From Vigna angularis (lineage: Eukaryota > Streptophyta > Magnoliopsida > Fabales > Fabaceae), in NCBI RefSeq assembly GCF_016808095.1, contig NC_068972.1, positions 35,247,029-35,311,028 of the forward strand: DNA of 64,000 nucleotides, in the 5' to 3' direction. Under the pieces are notes generated by a model that saw only the letters and a program-made list of their open reading frames with translations, was not told where the DNA came from and searched no databases. Of this stretch, positions 24,041-37,050 are shown piece by piece. The position numbers and the translations under genes were made by a program. Position 1 is the first letter of the stretch; every line of letters begins with the position of its first letter.

Positions 24041-24599
24041 AACAAAGGCATTTTGCATGACCATCTCACTAGAGGGATATACAACTTCTCTTGTACTCTT
24101 CATCTTACTTCTTATAGAAACCATATAAATTTTTCTTCACAAAATATATCTCAGTCCCACGGTGGGTGTCAATGTTCTTACAAGACTGAAATCACCTATG
24201 AAGACCCTTCAAACTCCTACCAAAGACTCCTTACACTTCAAACCTAAATGTTCAAGGACTTAGATGTAGCCTCAAACCTAGAGAAAGTGTGCTTCCAACT
24301 TCACGCCTTCAAGTTGAGATGTTTTAGGCCCACTTCTCTTTAAGATTGAGATAGGGTGTACCTACAAAAGACACTCCGCCACTGAAGTTAGTCAAGTGCG
24401 TTAGATAACAGTAAATGTTTAATAACGAGTACGTAAGTAATGACATCATGAATAGTTTTATTTTTACTAGAATTATAGGCCTTTATTTGGTTGGGTTTGG
24501 ACCTACGAATAATTACCTTAATTAACCTTGATTGGCGACCTGTGTAATCCTCTTTAACCCTAAGTCATATTTTCAATTAACTAAAATGATCTGAGTCAC

Positions 24600-24912
24600 C
24601 TTAGTTTGAGAACATTTAGGCCATCATAGGCTGAGATACGCTAAGTATTTATAAGTTTAGATGAACCTGATCATCATAGGTCAGGATGTTCCAAACCATC
24701 TTAAGTCATGATGTTTCAGGCTATCATATGTTGAGATGTACCAGGCCACTATAGATTGAGATGTATCAGGTCAACATAGATGGAGATGTACAGGGCCAAA
24801 GTAGGTCGAGATGTACCGAATCAACATAGATTGAGATGTACCAAACCAACATAGGCTAAAATGTATCAAGTTAACATAGGTCGATATGGTTTAAAATATA
24901 TATAGTGCAAAT
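24600..24912. repeat. Degenerate ~27-bp minisatellite, second block
   Basis: The same consensus as 22180-22640 (CAACATAGGttGAGATGTACC), in the same orientation, forming the distal part of the right LTR-like repeat. Confidence 0.82.
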
Positions 24913-27900
24913 TTGATTTTATTTTTATGATTTAAATATATTTTGAAATTTTTTAGAGAGAATGTAAATATTACATTTAGGTTATCTTAATTAGTAATAA
25001 TGTAATTCTTAGTGAAATGTTACATTGAAAGGATAAATTTGAGAAATTAAAAACAATTTTAGATTTTAAGTTATAAATTGAAGAACGAAAAATTCGATGG
25101 TAAAAATTAACAGAATAATGAAGAGCATTTTGATAAGCTTAATTATATAAATTCAATGGATTGAAAGATATAATGAAGTAGTTGATCAAAATAGATTATA
25201 TATAATTTTCAATTTAGACATTATAAAATGCTAATAAATAATTTTCCTTGGAAGTCGATTATAATATAATGGATTGGAAAGGTATAATAAGTAAGAAAAT
25301 TATTTTCCCCAAGGAATTTTACCAATGGTGTCAACATCGTCTTAAATAACCCCTTAATCCAAATAAAAATTATCACAAAAGTAATTTCACAAGTGAAAAA
25401 TGATATGATTTTATTTTTAAATTTCATTTTCAATTTTTTTTATGTTAAATTATTCTCTTCACTAAACATAGTTTAAAATTATTTATCTATGAAAATATAA
25501 AGTAGAAATTTAGTTTTACTGTATAATAAATTTTATTATAATTTCTTTCCACAATATTATAAAATATGAAAATTAATTCGTACATAAATAATTTATGTAT
25601 TTCAAGTTTACATAAATAATAAATAAGATAAAAAATAATTTTTATTTTCATTGCATTAGAATTTCAAATTTTTATTAATTAATTATTAATTTAATTTGAA
25701 ATAAAATAAAATTAACATTAAGACGGTTTGAACTTGTGATAATTTAAAAAAATATAATTTTAATTATTTTTTTAATTTTAAATATCTTATAATTGAAATG
25801 TTAGAAATTGAGTAAAATGTTATTAATTTGTCTCGCCTCGGTTAGAACCGTTGTTGATTGTAAATTTCGACTCTATCAACTCTACTTTGGACAAATATAA
25901 ATTACGTTACATGATTTGTTTAGTTAAAATACTAAATTGAATGTTTTAAAATTTCAGAGACCGGAATGAACTCTGTAAATAACCAGTTGAAGAAAAAATT
26001 AATTAGCCTATTGTTTTTTTATCCCTTATATTTTATATATTAATACATTTTCGATCTCCAATACAGATTATTTACTCTAAAAAAAGGGTTTGATAAAAAA
26101 AACTCATCGGTAATGGATAATTTTTTACAACCAAATCCCATCAATAAACAAGTTGGGAGATCCTATCACAGTAATTAATTGATTGGGTTAATTAAATCCA
26201 TTAATTCGAATTTAGTAATGGCGAATTTTATAATTTATGCAAAGTTCTATGTTCAAATTTTGTTATTGTTAATTAATGATGATTATAAACTATCAATCAT
26301 TAGTGTAGACAAATAATTGATGATTATAAATGGTTTCCTTAATTTTCACTTTTATGAATTGTTTCTTTATAGACTTTTCTCTCAAATTTATTTATTTTTT
26401 TCAATTTCATTTTGTATTCTTCATCAATGGAGAATTATTTTCTTAGAATCAATTCACATCAAACAAAATTAATTGAGTTTTATATCAATCATGAATTCTT
26501 TGAGTTTATTTTTCTCTTCTCAACATTTTTTTTTATTTTGTAATTACAAATTGTGTTTCTTATTTTAAAATTAAATTAAGAATCCAGTGAATATTAATTT
26601 GATATACATAGAATATTAATAGAGGTACACTTTCTTTTGGTAATATGAATAGTTATCAAACAACTTAATGTATAATCTTATATATTTTATATTCAAGACG
26701 TTTTCTCTTATATCTAAAAGTTATTAATAGGATTAAAATGTGTTAAAAATTTTAATCAACTAAATATACACTTAAAAGTATACAAATGAGGATTATATTA
26801 AGATTATATTATACTCTACTATGAAACTCTTTTTGCTACATGAAAAATATCATGATTTTCATAAAGTGCAAAAACAACATATAATTTAATTTAAAGAGAA
26901 AACACTAACTTTTGAAAATAGTTTAAAAAGTAAAAATATATTTAATCCATTGAAATGCATAAATTAAAAAAAAAAACTAAAAAGAAGGAAACAATTGTAG
27001 ATAGAGCCGAGCTTGTGTTGAAGTTACGTAGCTAACGAAAGAAATAATGTTAGTTGGTGAAAAGTTGCTAACGGATTTAACTTCTTCCTCAAGTTGCATG
27101 AAGTTAACACAGGAATAAAAAATCGTGTATAGTAAGTAATATATTAAAGGATGGTGATAACATAAAGAGACATAAACCAAACCTATTGACTTCAAGGACA
27201 CAGTACAAACAGAAATATAGTTTGGTAACTTTGGAAGTGTTTGGACTTAGTACAACGTTAGGAATGTTAGTTGAAAGGATGCTTCTTACAAACCATGCCA
27301 TAAATATGGATCAATAAATTCTCTAGATCTAGCTTTTAATCACAATAAATAAATAAATAAATAAAAATAAAACCCATCAATATTTGAAGCATCCCAATTT
27401 AATGGGAGAATAGTTGGATGTAGTTCAAAAGAGTATTCATAAATCTACCAACCCTACATTTTCACATATGTAACAACAACTTATTCTTTATTAACAAAAT
27501 TCTTCTTTAATATAATCTTTAAAATACATTATTTGTTTTCACTAAAAATGAATAATTCGAAAATTGTAAAATTTAAGAGGTCTAACACTTTTGACATAAT
27601 GAATTTTACTCTTAATTTTATGAATTAATAAAGTTAAATAAAAAAATGATTATTGCATAAACCAGTATAATTTTAACTAATCTCCAATTGATACACAGTT
27701 TAGTATTATCAATTATTTTTTATAAATTAAAATTTTAAATGTAACGGTTTATCATATTAAGGGTATAATGCTTTTGGTTTAACATCTAACTTACCTTAAT
27801 ATATATAATTTATTACTTGTACTCCAACACGTGTATAGAGAAATATGAACCATACTTTATGGAATAATACCTGACTATACAAAATTTTTATTTCCATATA

Positions 27901-29821
27901 AACTTTCAATTATATTTTTTTATTATTCTTCATACATGGTTGGAGAGCAAAATTTTGTTCTCTTTTCTTGTAGCTTTTAACTTGGGACACGAGAGTGACT
28001 TAAAACAAATTGAATAATATTTCCAATTCTAATAGATGCCTCATCCACTTTATACCATCATGAAAGCTGGCCAAAACCCTATCTATTTGCAAGCCTGGAA
28101 TCTAGAATATCATATCTTTCTATACATCTCTCTATCTCAACAAACATATTTCAAGATAATTAATGTGTGACCAACATATTCCTATGCTTAATTTTTAAAT
28201 TATTTTAAATATATAATAAGTATTGCTAGATTTTGCCTCTCTATAGACATGATTAATCGATAAAAATTTCTTACTAATTTTATTTTATCGAAGTGAGGTC
28301 AATAATAAACAATATAAGTAGAGACGGATTTACAACAAATGTTTTAAATAAAAAATGAAATTAAAATTGGATATTGTGTTTAATACATGAATAATTTGTG
28401 CCTAACTTGAGGTTATGTTGTTTATGATTATAGATAGAAGTATTAATATGTGAAAAAGTGTGAAAGGATTTGAGCCATGTGAGGCATATATGAAGGGTAT
28501 AAGCAATTAGAGGTCACATGCTTGGTCGAATATGGTTGATAAATTGGACCATGTAATCTTGTGTTCAAATACCATATGAACCCTAAATCACTATACCTGT
28601 CAAAATGGAACCATAAATACATAATATTTTTGTTCAAAAAATATATTTAAAATTTAGGCAAATGAACATGATTGGTGATCAAACCAATTGAAAAAAGGTT
28701 CCTCTCTTTGAAGTTCATTGGTTCTTCCCATGTGCTTTGTTTGAGTGTTGTTGGGAACATTTAGGGTCAACTTTTAATACTATGTTGTGTGTGTTGCTAT
28801 CTCACTCCACTTTTTTTTTCTACTTCACACATGCTCCTTAAGTATTAAAAAAACACTAGTCAATTCTTGTCGGTTTCATCAACTCATTCTTATAATTATA
28901 ATTTTCATCTTCTAATTATAATTATACTATGTTATTATACTTTCTTTTAGTGATAATAGAGAAAGTTGGAAATTATGATTGATCAATGTTTGCTTTTTCA
29001 TATTTGTTGAGACCAATCTTGTTAATACTTCTTTAAGGAAAAAAAATTAAATTTAGATTATGTGATAATTAAACATGAAATTTTTGGGCAAATAAATCAA
29101 CATCACAAGTACGTAATATCTTACTATTACGTCACTTCATCGAGTTGGTATAATATAAATTATAAAAAAAATGGGCTAAAAAAATTGATATAAATTGTAT
29201 AGAATAAGATTATTATAAAGAAAATTATTAAGATATATAATCATATTTAAAGTGGTGAAAAAAAATTAACATGGGTTTAATAAGAATGGAAAAAAAGTTA
29301 CAACCCAATTAACTTTATTTTAATTTTTAGTGGCATATACAACAACTTTTAGCAATCATGTTGATTATTAGTTAAGCATTTTTTATTATTTTTAGAAAGA
29401 AATGCAAGCAAACAAATTTGTTTCTTGTGTTATATATATCAATAGTTTCCTGTGTTAGCACTTAATTGCATTCATAAGAAAGAGGATTAACCACTTAATA
29501 AATTTTTACAATTATGTGCAAATATGGCTATTAATGACAAAACAAAAAAAAGTAATAGTTGTCAATGCAATCACAAGTTTGTTTAATATTTGGAAATATA
29601 ACTTTATATACTTGATGGTTAAATCAATGTTATGTGTTTTCTTAATCATACAACACATTCTTGAGATTGAGATGCTCTAACTTTTTTTAAAAAATAGAAT
29701 CAAACAAATTCAAATGTCTTTTTGAACCTATTTAGATTCCAACTACTTGCCTTTATTTATCTTTTATTTCGCTTATCAAAAGTTATTATAGGAAATTAAT
29801 TTTTTATCTCTCTATAATGCA

Positions 29822-29861
<40 letters not shown>

Positions 29862-30251
29862 TTATATTTAGTGAGAGTTTTTATTGTAATCTTTTCACAT
29901 ACAAGTTATTTATAACAAATACAAAATATTTTAAAAAAATAAGATAAGAGTAATAGATATAAAATACTAATAAAAAATATTATAAACGATTTAGTTTTGT
30001 AAAATATTTGTATTTTATTTGGGGAAGATAAAAAGTTAAATAAGATTGATTTTGTGTCCTGTATAAGTCATGAGTGACAATATATACTTGTGACTATTAC
30101 TGCTTATTGAAATCCTTCACAATATTAGGGTGAATCATTTGAAAAAAAATCAAGGTTGCTCTGTCTTGTATATTACTTATTGAAACCAAAGTTTGACTAT
30201 TTTCTGCAAACGTCTTATAAAATTTTAATCATTTTCTAATAATTAGATCAT
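24913..30251. other. AT-rich intergenic DNA without supported genes
   Basis: It is largely A/T. A slightly more coding-like patch lies on the minus strand at 26977-27301 (a frame with FMQLEEEVKSVSNF and a second overlapping one). It has no recognisable domain, promoter or splice context. An (AT)n run is at 29822-29850. The frame at 28443-28637 (minus) is not convincing. Nothing else is supported. Confidence 0.5.
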
Positions 30252-30702
30252 GGTTTAATTGCTTCCTTTGTCGCCAGTTTGGTTGAATTGTGTCAAATTC
30301 ATCCTCATTTTTAAAAAAGTTTCATTGTCGTCCTCACGTGGTGTAAAAGTTTCATTGTCGTCCTCACGTGATGTAAAAGTGTCAATTGAATCCAAACATA
30401 GAAAAAATTTGTGTCAAAGTAGTCATTTTTCCTATATCTCTGTGTCTTCCTTTCATACAATCAAGTACAGATATTCATTTTACCTTATCCAATTTAAGGC
30501 TTTTCATAGCTCCAGAGAAGTGACATATGAAAGGAAGACACAGAGATATAGAAAAAATGACTATTTTGACACAAATTTTTTCTATGTTTGGATTCAATTG
30601 ACACCTTTTATACCACGTGAGGACGACAATGAAACTTTTTAAAAAATGAGGATGAATTTGACACAATTCAACCAAACTGAGGACAAAGGAAGCAATTAAA
30701 CC
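30252..30702. mobile_element. Foldback MULE/MITE, 451 bp, perfect 9-bp target-site duplication
   Basis: The ends are GGTTTAATTGCTTCCTTTGT and its inverted counterpart ACAAAGGAAGCAATTAAACC. The duplication TTAGATCAT lies at 30243-30251 and 30703-30711 without mismatch. The two arms (about 30252-30457 and 30525-30702) are near-perfect inverted repeats over almost their whole length, leaving a loop of only ~65 bp. The left arm contains a 30-bp tandem duplication (GTTTCATTGTCGTCCTCACG at 30319 and 30349) that is single in the right arm. Open frames on both strands (30259-30642 plus, 30475-30675 minus) are consequences of the hairpin. A transcript would form a long double-stranded RNA. Confidence 0.93.
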
Positions 30703-33700
30703 TTAGATCATCTATCTAAACGTCAAGATATTATCATATTATGAGTTTTTTAAAATTCAAAAAGTTTTATTCAATTTACAAACATGTTATGATATTTCTT
30801 ATATGATAACTAAAAAAGATGTCTCTTAAATACAATTAAGAAATGATATATACATATATCCATACATACATAACATTCCCAAATAAATCTTTTTAAATAT
30901 TTTTATACATATATTCATACATATACATAACATTCACAAATAAATCTTTTTAAAAATTTTGTATCTAGTAGTGAGAAGTTGATGAAGGTTTTCTAACAAT
31001 ATTTATTTTTTAGTATGTGTAAGGAACTTTTACAAACGATATTCATTGTCCTGTAAAAAATATTAAGTACGTTGATTCACAATTAAATTATAATGTTTAG
31101 GTTACTATAATTATAAATATAAAAAATTATGATGTAATGTAATTATAACTATATATTTTAATTTTGTAATAAGTACCTAATCCAATACTTAGTATCAAAG
31201 TCAAAGTCTAGATTATTTGAGAGATGAGAAAAAAAAATATTTGTAGTGTTAAAAGATGTTATATTCTTACATAAAAAAAATGTTATTTAATTACCAATTA
31301 TAAATTTTGATTGATAAATGTTGGATTCAACCAAAACAATCTTAATTAATTATATCTTAGTAACATTTCATAAATTCGTATTATTTTTAGGTGGACTTAC
31401 TCAATCTTATTTTATATTAGGTTGTTCATATTTTTTTTTCTTTATTATGTTTAAATATATTTTGTATAGTATTTCTTACTATACAAGATAATTAATTGGT
31501 GATTATGAGCAAGGATTGATTTTATGAGTCTTTGGTGGGCTGTAGGTTGATGTTCTACAACTTTAGTCCGATTAGCTTGAATTTGTATGTTACAATTTTA
31601 TCTAAATGAACTTAGCAAATAACTTTTTGCCTCCAAATATATAAATATTACCTTTGTTGATAATTTTTAGAAAAAAAATTTATAAGCAATGAAGGAGAGA
31701 ATAATTAATTAATATCAATTTTATTACATTGTCTTTTAATTTATTATTCAAAACACAAAATGAATTGTTGAATGGTAGCTTGATTTTATATAATTAAAAT
31801 TTATGTGTAGTATTATTTAAGAAAATAAAAAGCACATAATATTTAACTTTAAATAAATTTTTGGTCATATAATATTTACCCAGTAATTTTTTTTAAATTG
31901 AGTATTTAGTAAATTATAAAAATTTTGTTTAGGTCTCCGAAAAATATTTATTTATATTTTATTTCTAATATTACAGTGTCACTCTTACCGAGTATAATAT
32001 TTAAATTTTTCTTGTAGTTTCTCAACTTATTTCTTTTTGTCATAACAATATATACGTTATCATAATTTTCTTAACGTGTACTAATAATACTGGAAACAAA
32101 AGTGACTTATTGTGTGACACATCAATTTATTTAACACATAAGGACGAAATTGATAAACATAATAAAAAAGAACTTAAATCAAAATGTTTAATTCATTAAA
32201 TATCTAATTTAAAAAATTAGGTAATAAAAGTAAAAAGTATATAATATCTTAGGAACGAAAACTTATTTAAGTGTAATATCTTAAGGCTTAAATAACTTTT
32301 AAATATCCTATATATAAATAACCGATTTTTATTTTGAGTACTAAATGATTTTTTTTTTCATTTTGGATATTTAATAAATTAAAAATCTTAGTTTAAATCT
32401 TTAATGTTAATGTGTCCACTAAATTGAAACATATGTAATAATATTTAAATTGTTAAATAATATACATTGAATCCATTTTATTACTTACTAGTGAAAACAT
32501 TCATATATCTTGTAATAATAAATAATAAAATTATTTTTATTGTTATTATTTTAATTATAAAATTACTTGCTAGTTAAATAATTTTATAATTTTATTATAA
32601 TTAGATTTTTTTTAGGTAATTCTTTAATAAAAAAATGGTTAAGATTAAAAATATGATTAAATAGAAACAGTTATGCTTTTCATCTATAGCTCTTTATGGT
32701 TCATGTATGCACAAATCTTTTACCACACTTGGCCTTCCGAAAACTTGGCCTGAAAGCAAAAATAATTAATGTCTTTTTCCAGAATGAAAGTGCATGATGA
32801 AAAGAAAGGCATGGTGATGAATTAATGTATCCATGGATTGCATTGTTTTGCAGTGAATCGGTCCCAAACTTCCACTACCTACCTTTCTCTGTCATATTTG
32901 CAGGCATGGATGCTTCCAATGGTAAAGGTGCCTTCAAAGCCTCCACTTCACAATTCATAACTTTATTATAAAACTATATCAATTTTCTATTATTTATATT
33001 ATTTAAGTCACCTTTAATGTAATTGCTTATACATCTTATCTCTTTGCACCATAATTTTCTTTTTGGAAGCTTGACAAACATGGAATAGGTTTACATTCTC
33101 TTCCAATTGGTTGCATTAAAGGGTTAACAATTTAACTCCAAGTTGATACTTTTAATTAAGAATTATCGGTAAAATGAAGATGGAAACTTAAAAAAAATAT
33201 AGATCTAATTATTGCCATTAACATCAATTATTCATGGTGTAGGTTAGGCATGTTAAGCCATGATCAAATCATGTTGTTTGTGTTGTTATACTTCAGGTAG
33301 AAAGAATTGTATCCTAACTATCAACTATAAGTTTTTTTAACCTAATTATAATTCCTCAATCCAAGAAAATTTGAGTTAGTAAGATCAAAGATCAAGGAGA
33401 CTACAATAAAAAGAAATAGGATTTTTTCCCTTTTTTTTTCTTTTTCTTTTTCTATATCTCTTTTACCAAATTTTCTATTAAAATCTTCTTTTAAGTTTCT
33501 AATCTCATCTCTTAGATTCAACTCTTCTTCATGATCCTTATAACTTCCATCGCATTAGAATGTCTAGAATGAGAATGATCACTCTCTTTTTTTATCAAAA
33601 AGTTTTTTTCAATATTTTGAAAGGTTTTCACAAAAATGGAGTAACTCAAATTTTTACAAAAGATTTTCAAGTGTGTGTATTCACGTATCCTTATTTGGAC

Positions 33701-36037
33701 TAAACAAACATCTACTAAGTGTGTTGATATGATATCCTATTTTTTCCCATGGATTAAGGCTACTAGAATAAAGAAAGTAAACTTAACAAAAATGTAAGTC
33801 ATGTCCAATAAGAAAATTCAATTGACACTACTGAGCTCCTTGGAACACTTTCGTAACACAAATACTATTTCACTCTTTACTTTAGGAGATGGGATTGTAC
33901 CAAAAAAATTTTCCTAAAACATCCAAGAAAGGAAAGAAAATTACACAAAATCAATGAAATACAACTTGCAACAAAATTTTGTGAAAAAACAAGTAAGAAT
34001 ACAAGCATACATTACCAACAAATTTTGGTAATGAAATTTGGTTTGTGATGAAATTTTCCATTACTAATGTGCTCTCTATGTGTTTGATGGATTTCTGTGT
34101 ATTTTTCGGTCTAACTCTCAAATTGTCTCACCCAAAGTGTTTGTACTCTTTTATAAGTTTTCCTTTACCTCTTATAGTTACCAAAGAAGTAGTTTCAATA
34201 GTTCTCTAACAACACCTAAAATATTATCTTACGAACATATCAGTTCTCAAGACACAATCGAAGAGTTAAGCATTTTCAATCAACTTAAGAGTAGGAAGAA
34301 TAAAATTAAGAAAACTCAATTGGAATTGGAATACTTTCAAATGATAAGGAAAAATCATAAAAGTCAAAGAAATTAAAAAAGAATGACAAATAAAAAATAA
34401 GACAAATTTAGTCCTAAGCACTCAAAATGAATCCTAATGAATAGATCTAGAACTATAGTTCAAAAGCACCATTGCAATTTCAATATGAAATTAAAAATAA
34501 TTTTATACTCAAAGATGTTTCACTACACGATTCAACTCATAAACCTAACTAAAAGAAAAAGCAATTGCATCAAATAGTGGTATTGGTATGAGTTGTTTTA
34601 TTCTTTCGATTTTTTATTGCATATGGGTTGACCAATGCTTTTCTTTTTCCATTTTCAATTGTTTTAGATAATGCCTTCTTTTATTTTATCTCCAATGAAT
34701 TTTAAGAAAAACTTAAAAATTTGGATCAATTTTAACTCCAAAATCATTAAGCAAAATATGTGACATGCTCTAAAAAAGATATTCGATTAAAACTTAGTGG
34801 AAAATGTCTAGAACCTCTCGATTTTCACCATTATATGAAGGAAAAAAGTTAAATAATTTTTCTAATGATCCAATAGAAAAAGAAGCACTCTAAATAAGAA
34901 GAATAAGCTATAAGATAGTTCAATTTTCATGCTTTTGAACTTTAAAATATTTTCAAAACTTTTAGAACTACTTCTAAGGAATAATGAACATACAAATGGA
35001 CGAAACAAGACTCGAAACGACTTTGAAGATTTAGGAAATGAATGCTAGGTAATAACATGTAAGGGAGCTCTCCAAGTAGGTAAAACAAAATTAATGTTGA
35101 ACATGTTATAGAAAGTCCTAGGCAGGCGCAATTGATTTAAGAAAATTGAAAAAAGTAAATGAATTGGTTAATTAAAAGTTTATGCATAGAACTTTTTAGA
35201 AAAGTAAATTAATCTAAATTCAAATAAAATTTGATCAAGAAAAAAAATTAAGACAAAAAAGAAAAAAAAGGAGGACTTATCTTTAGGATCTCAATGCTTA
35301 GCTTTAGTGTCAAATTGATGAAGTCGTCTTTTCCTCTCAGCATCAGAACCCTCTTGGAGACATTGAATTTTTTTAACTTTTCCAAGTTTCTTAAGAGAAA
35401 CCTAGAACTTTGTTCCTTTTGAAATAAATGTTCATTGGTGAAGGACTTAGAATGTATATCAATTTCTTTGTTGACTTAAGACTAAAAAGTTGTATACTTT
35501 TAGATAAAATTTGATCATTTTTAGTTAGAATATACTAATCCCGAAAGGTTTTGTCTCTTGATATCAAAGATTGAAGATTTAGTGTATTCTTAAACCAATC
35601 ACATCGATCTTTTGGAATCTAACCTTTATGGAATCATCATAAAGAAAAAAAACTTAAAACAAGCAATTGATGAATTGGAATCTTCTAAATATTGAGAGTT
35701 TTTTTTTTTTCAGATATTTCATTAACAAAATCGAGATTCATAACCAACCTTAAATATCTATAGCAAGAGAAATTACAAATAGGTCTTTAACTCAAGTCTA
35801 TAAAAGGAGACATATGAGAGACATTTAGGATACTCTAATTTGTCACAGTTTGTACAGTTGTTGTCCTCCATTGTCTCATCCTCTTTTTTTTCTTCTATTT
35901 TCACGGTATTTTCATTTTATATTATGTTTTATAGCACCTCCATGGAGTGTTAAGCCTCTAGGATTGATTTTCTTGTAATTTTAATAATGAATTTTGAGCT
36001 TTCAAGTAAATAATGAGTTATTAATTTGTTTTATTTA
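30703..36037. other. AT-rich intergenic DNA without supported genes
   Basis: A 55-bp tandem duplication (TATACATATATcCATAC at 30849 and 30904) is present. The stretch 33300-35990 is a little less AT-rich, with short stretches on the minus strand near 35280-35380 that could be a very old transposon relic, but no motif is firm enough to name. The plus frame at 34080-34376 has no recognisable domain. Confidence 0.5.
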
Positions 36038-36289
36038 GGTTAAACCATTCCATTTGTCCTTATTTTTGTAGAGAAATCTCAAATCGATCCACTTTTTATA
36101 CGTCTTAGTTTAGTCTGTATTTTGAAAATTTTGATGTAATGAGGTTCTTTCCATTAGTAACATTGTTAATAACTTTGCAATTTTTTTTAATTTCTTTTAA
36201 TTTTTAAAAAAATATATAAATTTGTCACGTATCAAACTGACGTCATGTCACGTGGTAGTAATAATGTGATGTTGCAGTGCCACATATCA

Positions 36290-37040
36290 TTGTCTTGCCA
36301 GGTTTCATTGCATTAGTATCAATTTAGTCTCTGTATTTTATTTTATCTCAATTCAGTCATAGTTTTTTCTAAAATTAAATAATTTTGTCATTCTATAAAT
36401 TGAAACGAAATTTAATTTTTATATAAATGATATACAAATATTTTTATTAAAACTGATATTTTTATTAAATATTTCTAACAAAATTAAGTTTATTTATATT
36501 TATATTTTATATTGAATTTAATTTAAAATTATTTTAAAGTTTGTTAATAGAAAATAATATAAATAAAAAAAATTCAAAATTACTTTCAATTAACAAATAT
36601 GTTAAACCATTCTATCAATTGCATTTCATAAAATAAAATAAATTTATTAACTTTTTGAATTCTTTTAAATAATTGTATATTTTTAAAATGTGTAAAATTC
36701 AATAATTTCCATAAAAAGGTTTGAGTTGGTTTAAAAATAAAATTTTACAAATTCAAATTTGAAATTTTAAAATAATTTTAACCAATTTTATAAAAATTTA
36801 AAAAAAATAAAATTTAATGTAAAATTTAAATATAAATAAACTTAATCTTGTTAAAAGTATTTAATAAAAGTATCAATTTCAATAAAAATATTTGTACAAA
36901 ATTTATATAAAAATTAAATTTCATTTTAATTTGGAGTGGGATTAAATTATTTTATTTATAAAAAACTGAATTCAAACAATAAAATTAGATATACTAATTT
37001 GAGACTGAGACTAAAATAATGACAATGATAATGACATTTG
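36290..37040. repeat. Second long inverted repeat inside the MULE
   Basis: The arm at about 36295-36530 (ATTTAGTCTCTGTATTTTAT, then ACGAAATTTAATTTTTATAT, TATTAAATATTTCTAACAAA) pairs with the reverse complement of about 36790-37035. Matching blocks sit in the same order over ~240 bp, with a central loop of about 260 bp. This palindrome lies wholly inside the MULE and may be a separate foldback transposon nested in it or an internal part of the MULE. No flanking duplication could be established. Confidence 0.7.
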
Positions 37041-37050
37041 ACCCTATAAC

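Larger units (their letters stand above)
21907..24912. mobile_element. Non-coding LTR-like pair joined by minisatellite DNA (LARD/TRIM-like)
   Basis: Two direct repeats, about 21907-22640 and 24320-24912, start TGTTTcaaG/TGTTTtagG and share GACTGAGATAGG, GTGCGTTAG, GAGTAtGTAAGTAATGAC and TGTAATCCTCTTTa, followed by 27-bp minisatellite units, and finish in GATATGGTTTtAgATA-like sequence. The 1.7-kb interior is entirely degenerate minisatellite, with no gag or pol. The layout resembles a large retrotransposon derivative with only LTRs left. A segmental duplication is an alternative. No primer-binding site, polypurine tract or target duplication was identified. Confidence 0.5.

Noticed and set aside
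26977..27301. Possible small gene on the minus strand
   Set aside because: The frame shows somewhat protein-like composition but no domain, start context or splice structure I could support.
28552..28572. tRNA B-box-like GTTCAAAT
   Set aside because: There is no matching A-box at the right distance and no cloverleaf; other GTTCAAAT/GTTTAAAT sites in the window fail likewise.
30259..30642. 127-codon plus-strand frame
   Set aside because: It spans the hairpin of a foldback MULE; its Ser-rich repeat comes from the 30-bp duplication.
35280..35400. Possible retroelement coding relic on the minus strand
   Set aside because: A few in-frame residues look protein-like, but no family motif was firm enough to name.
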